A stretch of 64,000 bases of DNA from Niastella sp. OAS944 (GTDB lineage: Bacteria; Bacteroidota; Bacteroidia; Chitinophagales; Chitinophagaceae): NCBI GenBank assembly GCA_024809215.1, contig JANUBW010000012.1:269556-333555 (forward strand). Reading direction: 5' to 3'. A program made the translations under genes and the position numbers. Numbering within the stretch: position 1 is the first letter of the stretch; each line of letters begins with the position of its first letter. Below the pieces are notes generated by a model. It had not been told where the DNA came from, did not search any database, and saw only the letters and a program-made list of their open reading frames with translations. Positions 8,696-18,171 of the stretch are shown one piece after another.

Positions 8696-11062
8696 TCACT
8701 CCGTTCTTAAACTCTTTACCGGGTTGGCGATGGCTGCTTTTATTGATTGAAAACTTATTGTTACCAAAGCTATGCTTATCGCAAGTAAACCCGCAATAAG
8801 AAATGTTGCCCAGCTAATAGCTACCCGGTAATTATATCCCTGTAACCAGTTATGCATGGCAAACCAGGCAAGCGGTGAAGCGATCACGATGGCTACTATA
8901 ACCAGCTTTACAAAATCGCCCCCCAATAATGAAGTAATATTTATAACGGAAGCACCCAGTACCTTACGCACCCCAATTTCTTTTAAGCGATTTTCAGCCA
9001 TATAAGTTGAAAGACCAAACAAACCAAGACAGGAAATAAAGATCGTTAGCACCGAAAAGAGCGAAGCGAGTGTTCCGGTCAATTGTTCATCGGCAAATTT
9101 GTGAGCATATTCGTCGTCTGCAAAAGCATATTCTATCGGATACACCGGATCATACTTTTTTAAAACCTGTTCCATCTTCGCCAGGTTATCTGCTACAGGG
9201 TTGCTGCTGTTTAATTTAACCAGCATGGTGCTTACCCACTCTTTTGGGCCCCGGATGATCAATGGTTTAACAGGTTCATATGGCGACTCCTGCACAAAAT
9301 CTTTGATAACCCCAACCACATGCCAGCTAACGGGATCATCGTAAATGATCTGCCCAACAGGATCTTTAAAACCCATTAACTTCAGCGCCGATTCATTGAT
9401 AATACAGGCAGTGGAGTCTGTAGGATATTTTTTCACATCTATGTCGCGCCCTGCTATTAATTGCAAACCTGCAGTTTTTACAAGATCACCGTCTTCGGTA
9501 AAGCGGTTAATTTGTATTACCGCATTGGGGTCTTTACCCGCCCAGTTTAACCCAATGCCAGAGCTCCAGTTTTGCGACAGCGGCGACTGAACGGCGGATA
9601 TGGAGGAAGCCACGCCGGTGTTTAAGAGTTCATTCCTGATGAGGTTATAATTCCTTTTCATTTCATCGTTCAGATAAACGTGAAGGAGCTGGTGCCGGTT
9701 GTACCCGGCACTCCTGTTTTGCGCAAACTTTACCTGTTGTGCAACTACAATGGTGCAAATAATAAGTACAACCGAAAAAGTGAATTGTATCACCACCAAT
9801 ACTTTTCTTGGCGTTACCAATGCATTTACTTTTTTGAAGGTGCCTTTTAAAACTGTTACAGGTTTAAAAGCCGATAAAAAGAAGGCCGGATAACTACCGG
9901 CAAGGATACCCGTAAATAAGACAAATGCAATACCTGCCAGCCAGAAATAAATATTTGCATAATCAAGGACCAGTTCTTTTTGTACAAGACGATTAAATGC
10001 AGGCAGTGCGAGTTGTACAATAACCAATGCAATTATGCCGGCAATAAATGCCATAAGCACAGATTCGGTAAAAAATTGCATGATCAATGACCGTTTTCCT
10101 GCGCCTATTACTTTTCGCACCCCTACTTCCTTAGCTCTTTTTTCGCTTCTTGCTGTAGAAAGGTTCATGAAATTGATACAGGCTATAACCAAAATAAATA
10201 CGGCAATAATGCTGAATGTTTTTACCCTTTCTATTCGACCACCAATAGCCTTGCCGTTCTCAAAATTAGAATACAACCACAATTTACTTAGGGGGTATAC
10301 AAACTCTTCGGTTTTTTGAGCGCCATTGGTATGCGCGGGAATGATCGTTTTTAATTTACCGTTAAGCTGTTCAGCCTTGCTGTTAGGTTTCAGTAAAACA
10401 AAAGTTGAGATCGAAATATTGGTCCAGTCTTTATCAATATTGCCCTGCTGCGTTTGCAGGTCGTACCCAAGAAGATATTCTATATAATCAAACTGCGTAT
10501 TATTGGGCAGGTCTTTTAAGATGCCCGACACGGTAAAGCTTTCTGTATTGCCCATCTGTACGATCTTACCAACCGGGTTGGCATCACCAAATAATTTTTT
10601 GGCAAGTTTTCGGGTAAGAATGATCGAGTATGGGTCATTGAAAACGGTTTTACTGTTCCCCGCCAGTAATGGAAAGCTAAACATGGTAAGAAAGCCGGGA
10701 TCAACAACAGCGCCTGTTGATAATAATTTCTTATCGTTATTCACCACCAGTAAGTTCCTGGTGTACCGTACCCGGGTAACTTCTTCTATTTCGGGATAAT
10801 CTGTTTTAAGGGCAGGCGCCATGATCTCTGGCGTATAAGTGAGCGATCGTATAGTTCCGTTTATTTTATCATTTGACCATACCTGGTATAAACGATCAAC
10901 TTTTGTGTGAAACCGGTCATGGCTCATTTCGTTTTGCACCCAAAGTAAAATGAGTATGGCGCTGGCCATACCAATGGCAAGCCCGCTTATATTAATAATT
11001 GAAAATGCTTTATTCCGGCGAAGGTTCCGGAAAGCGATCTTAAAATTATTATTTTTAAACAT
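8696..11062 (-). CDS. FtsX/MacB-like ABC transporter permease
   Basis: A 788-residue membrane protein with the double FtsX layout seen across Bacteroidota. It has an N-terminal TM helix (FSIINISGLAIGMASAILILLWV), a MacB-type periplasmic core domain, a three-helix FtsX block containing the signature AKEVGVRKVIGAGKRSLIMQFF, a second periplasmic domain, and a second FtsX block with LKEIGVRKVLGASVINITSLL. The ATG at 11062 (MFKNNNFKIAFRNLRRNK) is chosen over one 26 codons upstream, because related proteins start a few residues before the FRNLRRNK motif and the extra residues fit nothing. No ATP-binding partner is nearby. It lies 144 bp downstream of a paralogue on the same strand. The substrate is unknown; relatives export peptides or lipoproteins or act in envelope stress. 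Confidence 0.9.
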   Translation of the reverse strand: MFKNNNFKIAFRNLRRNKAFSIINISGLAIGMASAILILLWVQNEMSHDRFHTKVDRLYQVWSNDKINGTIRSLTYTPEIMAPALKTDYPEIEEVTRVRYTRNLLVVNNDKKLLSTGAVVDPGFLTMFSFPLLAGNSKTVFNDPYSIILTRKLAKKLFGDANPVGKIVQMGNTESFTVSGILKDLPNNTQFDYIEYLLGYDLQTQQGNIDKDWTNISISTFVLLKPNSKAEQLNGKLKTIIPAHTNGAQKTEEFVYPLSKLWLYSNFENGKAIGGRIERVKTFSIIAVFILVIACINFMNLSTARSEKRAKEVGVRKVIGAGKRSLIMQFFTESVLMAFIAGIIALVIVQLALPAFNRLVQKELVLDYANIYFWLAGIAFVLFTGILAGSYPAFFLSAFKPVTVLKGTFKKVNALVTPRKVLVVIQFTFSVVLIICTIVVAQQVKFAQNRSAGYNRHQLLHVYLNDEMKRNYNLIRNELLNTGVASSISAVQSPLSQNWSSGIGLNWAGKDPNAVIQINRFTEDGDLVKTAGLQLIAGRDIDVKKYPTDSTACIINESALKLMGFKDPVGQIIYDDPVSWHVVGVIKDFVQESPYEPVKPLIIRGPKEWVSTMLVKLNSSNPVADNLAKMEQVLKKYDPVYPIEYAFADDEYAHKFADEQLTGTLASLFSVLTIFISCLGLFGLSTYMAENRLKEIGVRKVLGASVINITSLLGGDFVKLVIVAIVIASPLAWFAMHNWLQGYNYRVAISWATFLIAGLLAISIALVTISFQSIKAAIANPVKSLRTE

Positions 11063-11206
11063 AAGACAGTATGGATCAATGGATATGCCAATCCTAAAAT
11101 GCGTTAAGATACTGACGTTTGCATACTTCCAGGCATACAAACTGTTCGAAAACGAACACTACAGTGTACGGATCTGCTATTTTATTCTTCTTTAATACAA
11201 ACCCGG

Positions 11207-13612
11207 CTAGCTTCTTAAGCTCTTCACGGGATTTACTACTGCCGCTTTTATAAATTGAGAACTTATCGTAAGCATGGCAATTATTAAAGCCCCCAGTAAG
11301 GCAACAATAAATACCCACCACGAAATGTTTTGACGGTAGGCAAAACCCTGTAACCATTTTTCCATAAACAGCCAGGCCATTGGTGCGGCCACAATAAATG
11401 CAACAAACACCAGTTTAAGAAAATTCATGGAGAGTAAGGCAACAAGATTGGGCACATTGGCGCCCAACACTTTTCTGATGCCTATTTCCCTGGTACGCTG
11501 TTCGGCAGTAAAAGCCGCAAGCCCAAACAAGCCTAAACAGGCAATAAAGATGGCAAGGGTTGTAAACAATAATGATATCCTGCCCGTGCGTTGTTCAGCG
11601 TGGTAAAGATTGTCGAAATCTTCATCCATAAAGGAGTAATCAAACTCCTGGTTATTTGATAAAGATTTCCATTTCTTTTCAATTATGCCCATCAGCACCG
11701 GCAATTTTTCATTACCCACTTTTATGGCCAGCACATCGGGCCGGTCGCCCTGCTTTTTTCGCTCAAATGCGGTTGTCATAGTGAGCACAACAGGTGTTAC
11801 ATTATCCCTAAGGGAATTGAAATTAAAATCTTTTACAACCCCTATAATATGATATTGTTTTTGATTGTTCCCATAGGCAATTGTTTTATCAATAGGATCG
11901 GTGAAACCCATTGACCGGGCGGCGGTTTCGTTGATAATAATAGCCGACGAATCGGATGAAAGCGCCGGGTTAAAATCACGTCCTTTATCAAGTGCCATAT
12001 TCATGGTGCGCAAATAATCTTCATCAACCGGCCAAAACTCCGTTTGATGCATATTGTTATTGGCTGTAACATAATTAGCCCATCTTCTGTGACCCGTTGG
12101 CACAAATGAGCTTAACGTGGCGCCCGACACGCCCGGTAAACGCAACACCTCCTGTTTAAAAATATTTGCCTGCTTATTCAGTGCATTCATATGCTTTACC
12201 AACAGCACCTGCTTTCGGTTGAAGCCAAGGCTTTTGTGCTGCATATAATTCAGTTGGTTGTATATGATCAGTGTGCTAATGATAAGTAAAATGGAAATGG
12301 AGAACTGGAATACTACCAGTAAACTACGCAGCCCGTTACCTTTATGTGCGGCCGGGGTTTCGCCTTTGAGCACTTTAACCGGTTTAAAGGCCGAAAGAAA
12401 AAATGCGGGGTACGATCCGGCCAGCAATCCAATTATAAGCGTAATACCTGCTATGGATGGTAACAGCCATGCAAAAGTGTTTAAGGTAATGCCAAGGCTT
12501 TTGCCCGATATTCGGTTGAACAAAGGCAGCAACGCCCATGCCAGCAGTACCGCCGCCAGGGTGGCAAAAAAGCTAATGAGCATCGATTCTGAAATAAATT
12601 GCAAAATGAGCCCTTTGCGGGGTGAGCCTAAAACTTTCCTTATGCCTACTTCTTTTGCCCGGGTAGACGAGTGCGCGGTTGAAAGGTTCATGAAATTTAT
12701 ACAGGCCAGTAATAAAATGAACAGGGCCACACCCGAATAAATGTAGATGTATTGTATATTGCCGTTAGCCCCCAGTTCGTTCAACCGGTTCGACTGCAAA
12801 TGAATATCATACAAGGGGGTGAGATTTAGTTTTATATAGTCACCCTTTTTTTCCAGGTCGTCAATGAAGTCGATATGTTTCTTTAGAAAAGCCGGAAATT
12901 TGGCCTCAAGCCTCTTATGATCTGCATTCGGCTTTAATAAAAGGTAAGTAGAGAATGGGAAAAAAGCAGTGAAGTTCTCATTGGTACTGATGCGCAAACC
13001 CACCATTGATTGCAAAAAATCAACATCAAAATGAGATTGGGCCGGCAGGTTTTCAATAATACCTGTTACCTTATAGTTAGTAACGGCATTACCGTCTTCT
13101 GCTTTTTCAATGGTTTTACCTACCGCATGTGTTGTATTGAAATACTTTAATGCCATCCGCTCCGTAATAACAACCGAATTAGGTTCTGTAAGGGCAGATC
13201 TGGCATCGCCTTCGAGCATGTTTAGGGTAAAAACATCAAAGACCGACGGATCGCAATAGAACACTTTTTTCTCCAACACCAACTCATCGCCTTTTTTGAA
13301 TCGTACATCTTCATCGGGCAGCAGCCTTACAGTATTTGCGATCTCCGGAAAATTGAGCCGCATAGCTTCAGCAACTTTGGGCGCCGCCGTAGCGCTGGAG
13401 GATGCGCTTCCATTGAATTTTGTATCGGTATTTACCCGGTATATATTTTTTCCATTAATATTATACCGGTCGTAACTGGTTTCATCTATCACGTAAAAAA
13501 TGATCAGCAGGCACACGGCCACGCCAATGGTTAGGCCTGAAATATTGAGAAAGCTAATGCCTTTATTCTTTTTAAGGCTTCTGTAGGCTGTTTTAAAGTA
13601 ATTTCCGATCAT
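11207..13612 (-). CDS. FtsX/MacB-like ABC transporter permease (paralogue)
   Basis: An 801-residue paralogue of the preceding permease with the same duplicated FtsX/MacB-core layout. It starts MIGNYFKTAYRSLKKNKGISF and carries AKEVGIRKVLGSPRKGLILQF in the first block and TREIGIRKVLGANVPNLVALL in the second. The start is divergent from the LytS-type kinase gene with 147 bp between them, a common arrangement in Bacteroidota where the two-component pair controls the permeases. No ATPase is encoded beside it. The 144-bp gap to the next permease suggests co-transcription, possibly with an internal promoter. Confidence 0.9.
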   Translation of the reverse strand: MIGNYFKTAYRSLKKNKGISFLNISGLTIGVAVCLLIIFYVIDETSYDRYNINGKNIYRVNTDTKFNGSASSSATAAPKVAEAMRLNFPEIANTVRLLPDEDVRFKKGDELVLEKKVFYCDPSVFDVFTLNMLEGDARSALTEPNSVVITERMALKYFNTTHAVGKTIEKAEDGNAVTNYKVTGIIENLPAQSHFDVDFLQSMVGLRISTNENFTAFFPFSTYLLLKPNADHKRLEAKFPAFLKKHIDFIDDLEKKGDYIKLNLTPLYDIHLQSNRLNELGANGNIQYIYIYSGVALFILLLACINFMNLSTAHSSTRAKEVGIRKVLGSPRKGLILQFISESMLISFFATLAAVLLAWALLPLFNRISGKSLGITLNTFAWLLPSIAGITLIIGLLAGSYPAFFLSAFKPVKVLKGETPAAHKGNGLRSLLVVFQFSISILLIISTLIIYNQLNYMQHKSLGFNRKQVLLVKHMNALNKQANIFKQEVLRLPGVSGATLSSFVPTGHRRWANYVTANNNMHQTEFWPVDEDYLRTMNMALDKGRDFNPALSSDSSAIIINETAARSMGFTDPIDKTIAYGNNQKQYHIIGVVKDFNFNSLRDNVTPVVLTMTTAFERKKQGDRPDVLAIKVGNEKLPVLMGIIEKKWKSLSNNQEFDYSFMDEDFDNLYHAEQRTGRISLLFTTLAIFIACLGLFGLAAFTAEQRTREIGIRKVLGANVPNLVALLSMNFLKLVFVAFIVAAPMAWLFMEKWLQGFAYRQNISWWVFIVALLGALIIAMLTISSQFIKAAVVNPVKSLRS

Positions 13613-13759
13613 GGCAGGCGATTAGTTAAATGTTGTTAGATGCGGTTGACCTAATTTTCCATAAACTACTTAAAATTCGTCACATAAATACCCTTTTTCA
13701 TCACACCCGTTTTACCGCTTCCCAAACCCGTGTTATTATTGCATAAACAATAATTACCC

Positions 13760-15253
13760 ATGCCCATTAGGTGGAAACAATACGAACTCTTTTTTGCGAT
13801 TGCCATTTTTTTACTGCTGCTTGCCAGTAATACCCCTTTTACAGGCACCAAAGTGCAGATACTGTTATTTGAGCGACATGAAATTGAGTACTCGTTCTTC
13901 TTCCATACCCTGATCCCTTTTCTACTCACTCATGTGCTGCCCCTGGCATTGCTGATAGCTATAAACATCTGGCTGCTTCCCCAATACCTGTATACAAAAA
14001 AGCAATTTATTGCCCTGCCGGTGGCAGCCGTCATTTGTTGGCTGGTGTTATGTTTGGCATTTACCATCGCTTTTTTTTATAAAGGATTTTATTTAACGGC
14101 GACCCTCCCTTCAGAGCTCATATGGCAAAGGCTCGGTCAGCGGGCGCTGGGTAAAGCTAGTTTAATGGTAGTAGTTTACCTGTTGTACTGCTGTGTACGT
14201 GAAATAGCTATACAATGGACCAACCAGGAGCATCCCAGGCGTTCATTTCGCATTATGTTGTGTAACAAAGCGGCTGCAACCGCTTTTATCTATTTCGGCA
14301 TACTCTACTCAGCATATATTTTCCAGGTGTTTAATGATAGAATAGGCATTCTATATTTGTTTATACTGCTGCCGGTTATTATTATCATCTTTATCAATGT
14401 ATATGGCCTGTTTCCGTACCGCGAAAAAATGCGATTATCCTTAGGGCGGTTCTGGTACATTTTACTCACCCCGCCGATCATCTTAACCGTTATTTCCGTT
14501 ATAACTTTTATCATCTTAAGCAAACCGCGGCATTTTGAGCCATTTGCCCTGCTTACGTTTTTTGTAACATCGCTGGCCATACCTTTATCGTGGCTGGTAT
14601 ATCTTCAACAAAAAGATAAGCTGGGCGTACTGCTACAACTGCAAAAAGACCTGGGCAATACAACGGCCGACCTGGCATTCCTGCGTTCACAGATCAATCC
14701 GCATTTCCTTTTCAATACACTGAACACTTTATACGGAACAGCGCTGCAGGAAAATGCCAGCCGAACGGCAGAAGGTGTACAGCGGTTGGGCGATATGATG
14801 CGTTTTATGCTACACGAAAACAATCGCCGCCAAATACCCTTAAAGCGGGAGCTCGAATACCTGAACAATTACATTGCATTACAACAGCTGCGGATTGTTA
14901 CGTCAAAAGATATTTCTATTGAAACGGATATTTACAGCTGTTCATACAACCACCTGATTGCTCCCATGCTATTGGTGCCCTTTATTGAAAATGCTTATAA
15001 ACATGGCATAAGATTGACCGCACCATCCTTTATAAAAATAAATTTCTATTGCGATAATAAAGGCATTTACCTCGATGTAGTGAATAGCCTGCACCCGAAA
15101 AGAATACAGGAGGGAATGCCCCAGCACTCAGGTGTTGGCCTGCAAAATGTAAAAGAACGTTTACAACTAACCTACCCCGATAAATACACTTTACAAATAC
15201 AGGAAGACGATACGGCTTTCACCGTACACCTGCATATTCAGTTAACCGATTAA
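13760..15253 (+). CDS. LytS/YehU-type sensor histidine kinase
   Basis: A 497-residue membrane kinase. The first about 290 residues hold roughly eight hydrophobic helices in place of a classic periplasmic sensor. A His_kinase domain follows, with phospho-acceptor His315 in SQINPHFLFNTLN. The ATP-binding part has PMLLVPFIENAYKHGI (N box) and GVGLQNVKERL (G box). Kinases of this type partner with LytTR regulators, and one is encoded 171 bp downstream. The gene is divergent from two FtsX-like permeases, which suggests that it senses an envelope signal and controls them. The signal is unknown. Confidence 0.93.
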   Translation: MPIRWKQYELFFAIAIFLLLLASNTPFTGTKVQILLFERHEIEYSFFFHTLIPFLLTHVLPLALLIAINIWLLPQYLYTKKQFIALPVAAVICWLVLCLAFTIAFFYKGFYLTATLPSELIWQRLGQRALGKASLMVVVYLLYCCVREIAIQWTNQEHPRRSFRIMLCNKAAATAFIYFGILYSAYIFQVFNDRIGILYLFILLPVIIIIFINVYGLFPYREKMRLSLGRFWYILLTPPIILTVISVITFIILSKPRHFEPFALLTFFVTSLAIPLSWLVYLQQKDKLGVLLQLQKDLGNTTADLAFLRSQINPHFLFNTLNTLYGTALQENASRTAEGVQRLGDMMRFMLHENNRRQIPLKRELEYLNNYIALQQLRIVTSKDISIETDIYSCSYNHLIAPMLLVPFIENAYKHGIRLTAPSFIKINFYCDNKGIYLDVVNSLHPKRIQEGMPQHSGVGLQNVKERLQLTYPDKYTLQIQEDDTAFTVHLHIQLTD

Positions 15254-15281
15254 CATGTAACAAACGCTTTAAAGTATAGTC

Positions 15282-15424
15282 ATGAAAAACATTATTCTAC
15301 TCTGCCTTTCCCTGGCGGCCCTGGCATCCTTTGCCCAAACCTGTAAAATTTCAGGTACAACAAATGACCGGCTAGCCGTGGAAAAATTTACGCTCAGCTC
15401 GACAAAGTTTTATAGTTTTAATAC
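15282..15424 (+). pseudogene. remnant of a secreted-protein gene between kinase and regulator
   Basis: After the kinase stop a frame opens with a convincing signal peptide (MKNIILLCLSLAALASFAQ) followed by TCKISGTTNDRLAVEKFTL, which looks like the start of a secreted Bacteroidota protein. The frame then runs into the regulator gene in another reading frame and stops at 15647 without family resemblance. The most likely reading is a 5' fragment left by deletion; a short secreted peptide is possible but would need dual coding. Confidence 0.35.
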
Positions 15425-16111
15425 ATGCTTAAGACCATTGCCCTCGATGATGAGCCCGTGGCTCTGCAGATCATACAACAACATTGCCGCACCATTCCAT
15501 TTGTACAACTGGAAGCTGTTTTCACTAACCCCAACGAAGCAGTTTCCTGGTTACGGGAAGGCAATACCGACCTGCTTTTTCTTGACATACAAATGCCTGA
15601 TATTTCAGGACTGGAATTGTTACAGGGTTTGCACCAACGGCCTTTGACCATCTTTACCACTGCTTATAGCGAGCATGCTGTGCAAGGTTTTGAATTGGAT
15701 GCCATCGACTACCTGTTGAAGCCTTTTTCGGCCGAACGGTTTTTGAAAGCATGCCAAAAGGCCAAAGGATTATTTGATCTGCGAAATGCCGCCTCATCAG
15801 CTGAAAAATTCATTTTTATTAAAACAGGTCCCGAGCAGGTAAGGGTAGCCATGGAAGACATCCTTTTTGTACAGAGCGCGGGCAACTATGTTTCGTTTAT
15901 GTTGAAAGATGGTAAACTGCTATCCAGGTTAACGATGGCCGAAACAGAAGCATTGCTGCCTGCGCCAGATTTTATTCGTATTCACCGTTCTTATATTGTA
16001 TCGCGACGGCATATTAACAGGTTTGAAAAAAGCAAAGTGTATTGCAATGAGATCACCCTGCCTGTAGCGTCGGCCTATGCGCCCCTGCTCGACAGCCTTA
16101 CACAGCGCTGA
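15425..16111 (+). CDS. LytTR-family response regulator
   Basis: A 228-residue DNA-binding regulator. The receiver domain (about 1-118) has the acidic pair D8/D9, phospho-acceptor Asp54 in LFLDIQMPD, the Thr in TIFTTAYSEHA, and Lys in YLLKPF. The LytTR domain (about 130-225) contains VRVAMEDILFVQSAGNYV and FIRIHRSYIVSRRHI. It is the partner of the LytS-type kinase upstream. The start at MLKTIALDDEP matches where receiver domains begin. Members bind paired direct repeats of about 9 bp; the divergent 13613-13759 region is the natural place to look for its site. Confidence 0.95.
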   Translation: MLKTIALDDEPVALQIIQQHCRTIPFVQLEAVFTNPNEAVSWLREGNTDLLFLDIQMPDISGLELLQGLHQRPLTIFTTAYSEHAVQGFELDAIDYLLKPFSAERFLKACQKAKGLFDLRNAASSAEKFIFIKTGPEQVRVAMEDILFVQSAGNYVSFMLKDGKLLSRLTMAETEALLPAPDFIRIHRSYIVSRRHINRFEKSKVYCNEITLPVASAYAPLLDSLTQR

Positions 16112-16206
16112 GCTCCTCATTTTGGCTACAACTATCCTGAGTTTGACTACAATAGCCTTTACGCAAGGGAAGACCTTTGAATTACCAAAATTTAAAACAA
16201 AAGAAT

Positions 16207-17058
16207 ATGGTACATCAAAAGGATACTTCAGTTACAAGAGTTCCCAAAACCTGGTTCATTACAGGTTCTTCGCGCGGATTTGGCCGGGTTTGGACAGAAG
16301 CCGCACTTAAACGTGGCGATAAAGTGGCGGCTACCGCCCGCAAGCTGGCAAGCATAGCCGATCTTAAAGAGCAATATGGCGAAAATGTGCTTACCCTCGA
16401 ACTTGACGTAACAAAACCCCAACAGGTAAAGGCGGCCCTTGAGCAGGCGCATACTCATTTCGGAAAACTCGATATTATTCTAAACAATGCGGGTTATTCA
16501 CTTGTTGGCACAATTGAGGAAGCCAATGCCGATGAGGTACGGGCCCTTTATGAAACAAATATTTTTGGTCCCATTGCGGTAATACAGGCGGCCCTGCCCC
16601 TGTTGCGCAAACAAGGTGGTGGTCATATTATAGGTGTTTCAAGCAATCTTGGCCATGTAACCTACCCGGTGATAGGTTATTATTGCTCCTCAAAATGGGC
16701 ATTTGAATCAATACACGAAAGCCTGGCTGCAGAAGTGAAAGCCATGGGCATTAAAGTAACCATCATTGAACCAGGCGCTTATGCAACAGAGTTTGGCAGC
16801 CCTGAGTCATTGAAGTTTTCACAAGGTCTCGACATTTATACTGATTTTAAAGCTCAGTTTGTAAGCGGTTTAAGAAACCTTGAAAGAGGTAACCCCAATG
16901 CAACCCCCGAGGCGCTTTTCAAAGTGGTTGACGCAGAACAACCGCCATTACGGTTCTTCCTTGGCAGCCATAACCTGCCCAGTGTTCGTGAAGCCTATAG
17001 AGAACGATTGGCAACCTGGGAGGCATGGAATGAGGTGTCTGTTGCTGCGCAAGGGTAA
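16207..17058 (+). CDS. SDR-family NAD(P)-dependent oxidoreductase
   Basis: A 283-residue classical short-chain dehydrogenase/reductase. The cofactor loop TGSSRGFG is at residues 19-26, NNAG follows the fourth strand, and the catalytic set is Ser in GVSSNLG plus YCSSK. The start at 16207 (MVHQKD) is preferred over an ATG ten codons upstream, which adds residues with no family match. The substrate is not predictable. It heads a plus-strand group with an AraC regulator, an alpha/beta hydrolase, another AraC regulator and an alcohol dehydrogenase, a set typical of small inducible detoxification clusters. It is separated from them by a hairpin-rich gap. Confidence 0.9.
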   Translation: MVHQKDTSVTRVPKTWFITGSSRGFGRVWTEAALKRGDKVAATARKLASIADLKEQYGENVLTLELDVTKPQQVKAALEQAHTHFGKLDIILNNAGYSLVGTIEEANADEVRALYETNIFGPIAVIQAALPLLRKQGGGHIIGVSSNLGHVTYPVIGYYCSSKWAFESIHESLAAEVKAMGIKVTIIEPGAYATEFGSPESLKFSQGLDIYTDFKAQFVSGLRNLERGNPNATPEALFKVVDAEQPPLRFFLGSHNLPSVREAYRERLATWEAWNEVSVAAQG

Positions 17059-17070
17059 TTGAATGGGTAA

Positions 17071-17210
17071 GACCTGTAAGGTTCGCCATCGGGTGTTGCA
17101 CAGGCAGTTGGCAGATGCGATCCTGACAGGTCTTTTCGGTTAAAGCGCGACCTGTCAGGTCCAACTAAACTTAATAAATACGCAAGCTCATATGATGGAC
17201 CTTACAGGTC
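17071..17210. repeat. nested inverted repeats, possible terminator
   Basis: An outer pair, GACCTGTAAGGT (17071-17082) and its complement at 17199-17210, encloses an inner pair, CCTGACAGGTC (17122-17132) and GACCTGTCAGG (17149-17159), with a 16-nt loop. All four arms are variants of one GACCTGT(A/C)AGG motif. The structure follows the SDR stop, so it may terminate or stabilise that transcript, or be a dispersed palindromic element. Confidence 0.6.
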
Positions 17211-17228
17211 ATCCTACAAATTTTCATT

Positions 17229-18161
17229 ATGAAAAAAGAAGAGATCACTCATTATAAATTCGACTCTATATCAGACGCACACAGGTTCTTTAGCTTACCC
17301 AAGCCACAGCACCCGTTAATAAGCATTATAAACCATGTAAACAACCCGGTGGTTGCACATCAGGCGCCGCCCTACTCCCATGTGCTGGGCTTTTACAAAA
17401 TGTCGTATAAAGCAAAATCCAGCAGCAAATTAAGGTATGGTCAAAGTTATTATGATTTCGACGAAGGCGGTTTGCTATTCGCTTCGCCCAACCAGGTAAT
17501 TGGTAACAACGACGATGCCGGTAACAGCGCAGTCCAATGTTCCCGTTACACTCTGCTGATGCATCCTGATTTTTTGTGGAACCACCCGTTGGCGAAAAAG
17601 ATAAAACAGTATGGCTTTTTCTCCTATACAGCTAATGAAACACTGTATCTTTCTGAAGAAGAAGAAGCTACCATCATTTCTATTTTTCAAATGATAGAGC
17701 ATGAACTAAGCAGCCGGATAGATGATTTTAGCCAGGATATAGTTATTGCGCAAATTGAGCTGCTGTTAAACTTCGCCAATCGTTTTTACAAACGCCAGTT
17801 CATTACCCGCAAAGCGGTGAACAGCGATATACTACAACAACTGGATGATCTGTTAAACAATTATTTTAACAGTGATACTTCCTTACAACAGGGACTGCCC
17901 ACCGTACAATTTCTTGCAGAGCATGTAAACCTTTCACCAAGTTATTTAAGCGATATGCTACGATCGCAAACGGGGCAAAATGCACAACAGTATATACATA
18001 TAAAACTTATTGAAAAAGCGAAAGAAATATTGTCAACCACCAATTTATCGGTAAGCGAAGTGGCTTACACCCTGGGCTTCGAACATCCGCAATCGTTCAG
18101 CAAACTATTCAAATCAAAAACAAATCTTTCGCCCCTGGAATTCAGAAGATCATTTAATTAA
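17229..18161 (+). CDS. AraC-family transcriptional regulator
   Basis: A 310-residue regulator. Residues 1-190 form a cupin-like sensory region without a recognised ligand. The C-terminal AraC DNA-binding domain (about 215-308) has two helix-turn-helix units: VQFLAEHVNLSPSYLSDMLR and the signature block SVSEVAYTLGFEHPQSFSKLF. The stop is 10 bp before the alpha/beta hydrolase gene, so the two are co-transcribed. AraC regulators of this subgroup in Bacteroidota often lie beside SDR or hydrolase genes that they control. The start follows the hairpin-rich gap by 18 bp. Confidence 0.93.
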   Translation: MKKEEITHYKFDSISDAHRFFSLPKPQHPLISIINHVNNPVVAHQAPPYSHVLGFYKMSYKAKSSSKLRYGQSYYDFDEGGLLFASPNQVIGNNDDAGNSAVQCSRYTLLMHPDFLWNHPLAKKIKQYGFFSYTANETLYLSEEEEATIISIFQMIEHELSSRIDDFSQDIVIAQIELLLNFANRFYKRQFITRKAVNSDILQQLDDLLNNYFNSDTSLQQGLPTVQFLAEHVNLSPSYLSDMLRSQTGQNAQQYIHIKLIEKAKEILSTTNLSVSEVAYTLGFEHPQSFSKLFKSKTNLSPLEFRRSFN

Positions 18162-18171
18162 ACAGCACCAT

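Noticed and set aside
15282..15647. A 121-residue secreted protein over the whole open frame
   Set aside because: After residue 48 it lies within the response regulator gene in another frame; only the N-terminal part is kept as a possible remnant.
16077..16310. A 77-codon frame overlapping the SDR start
   Set aside because: It overlaps the SDR reading frame and has no family pattern; the SDR frame explains the region.
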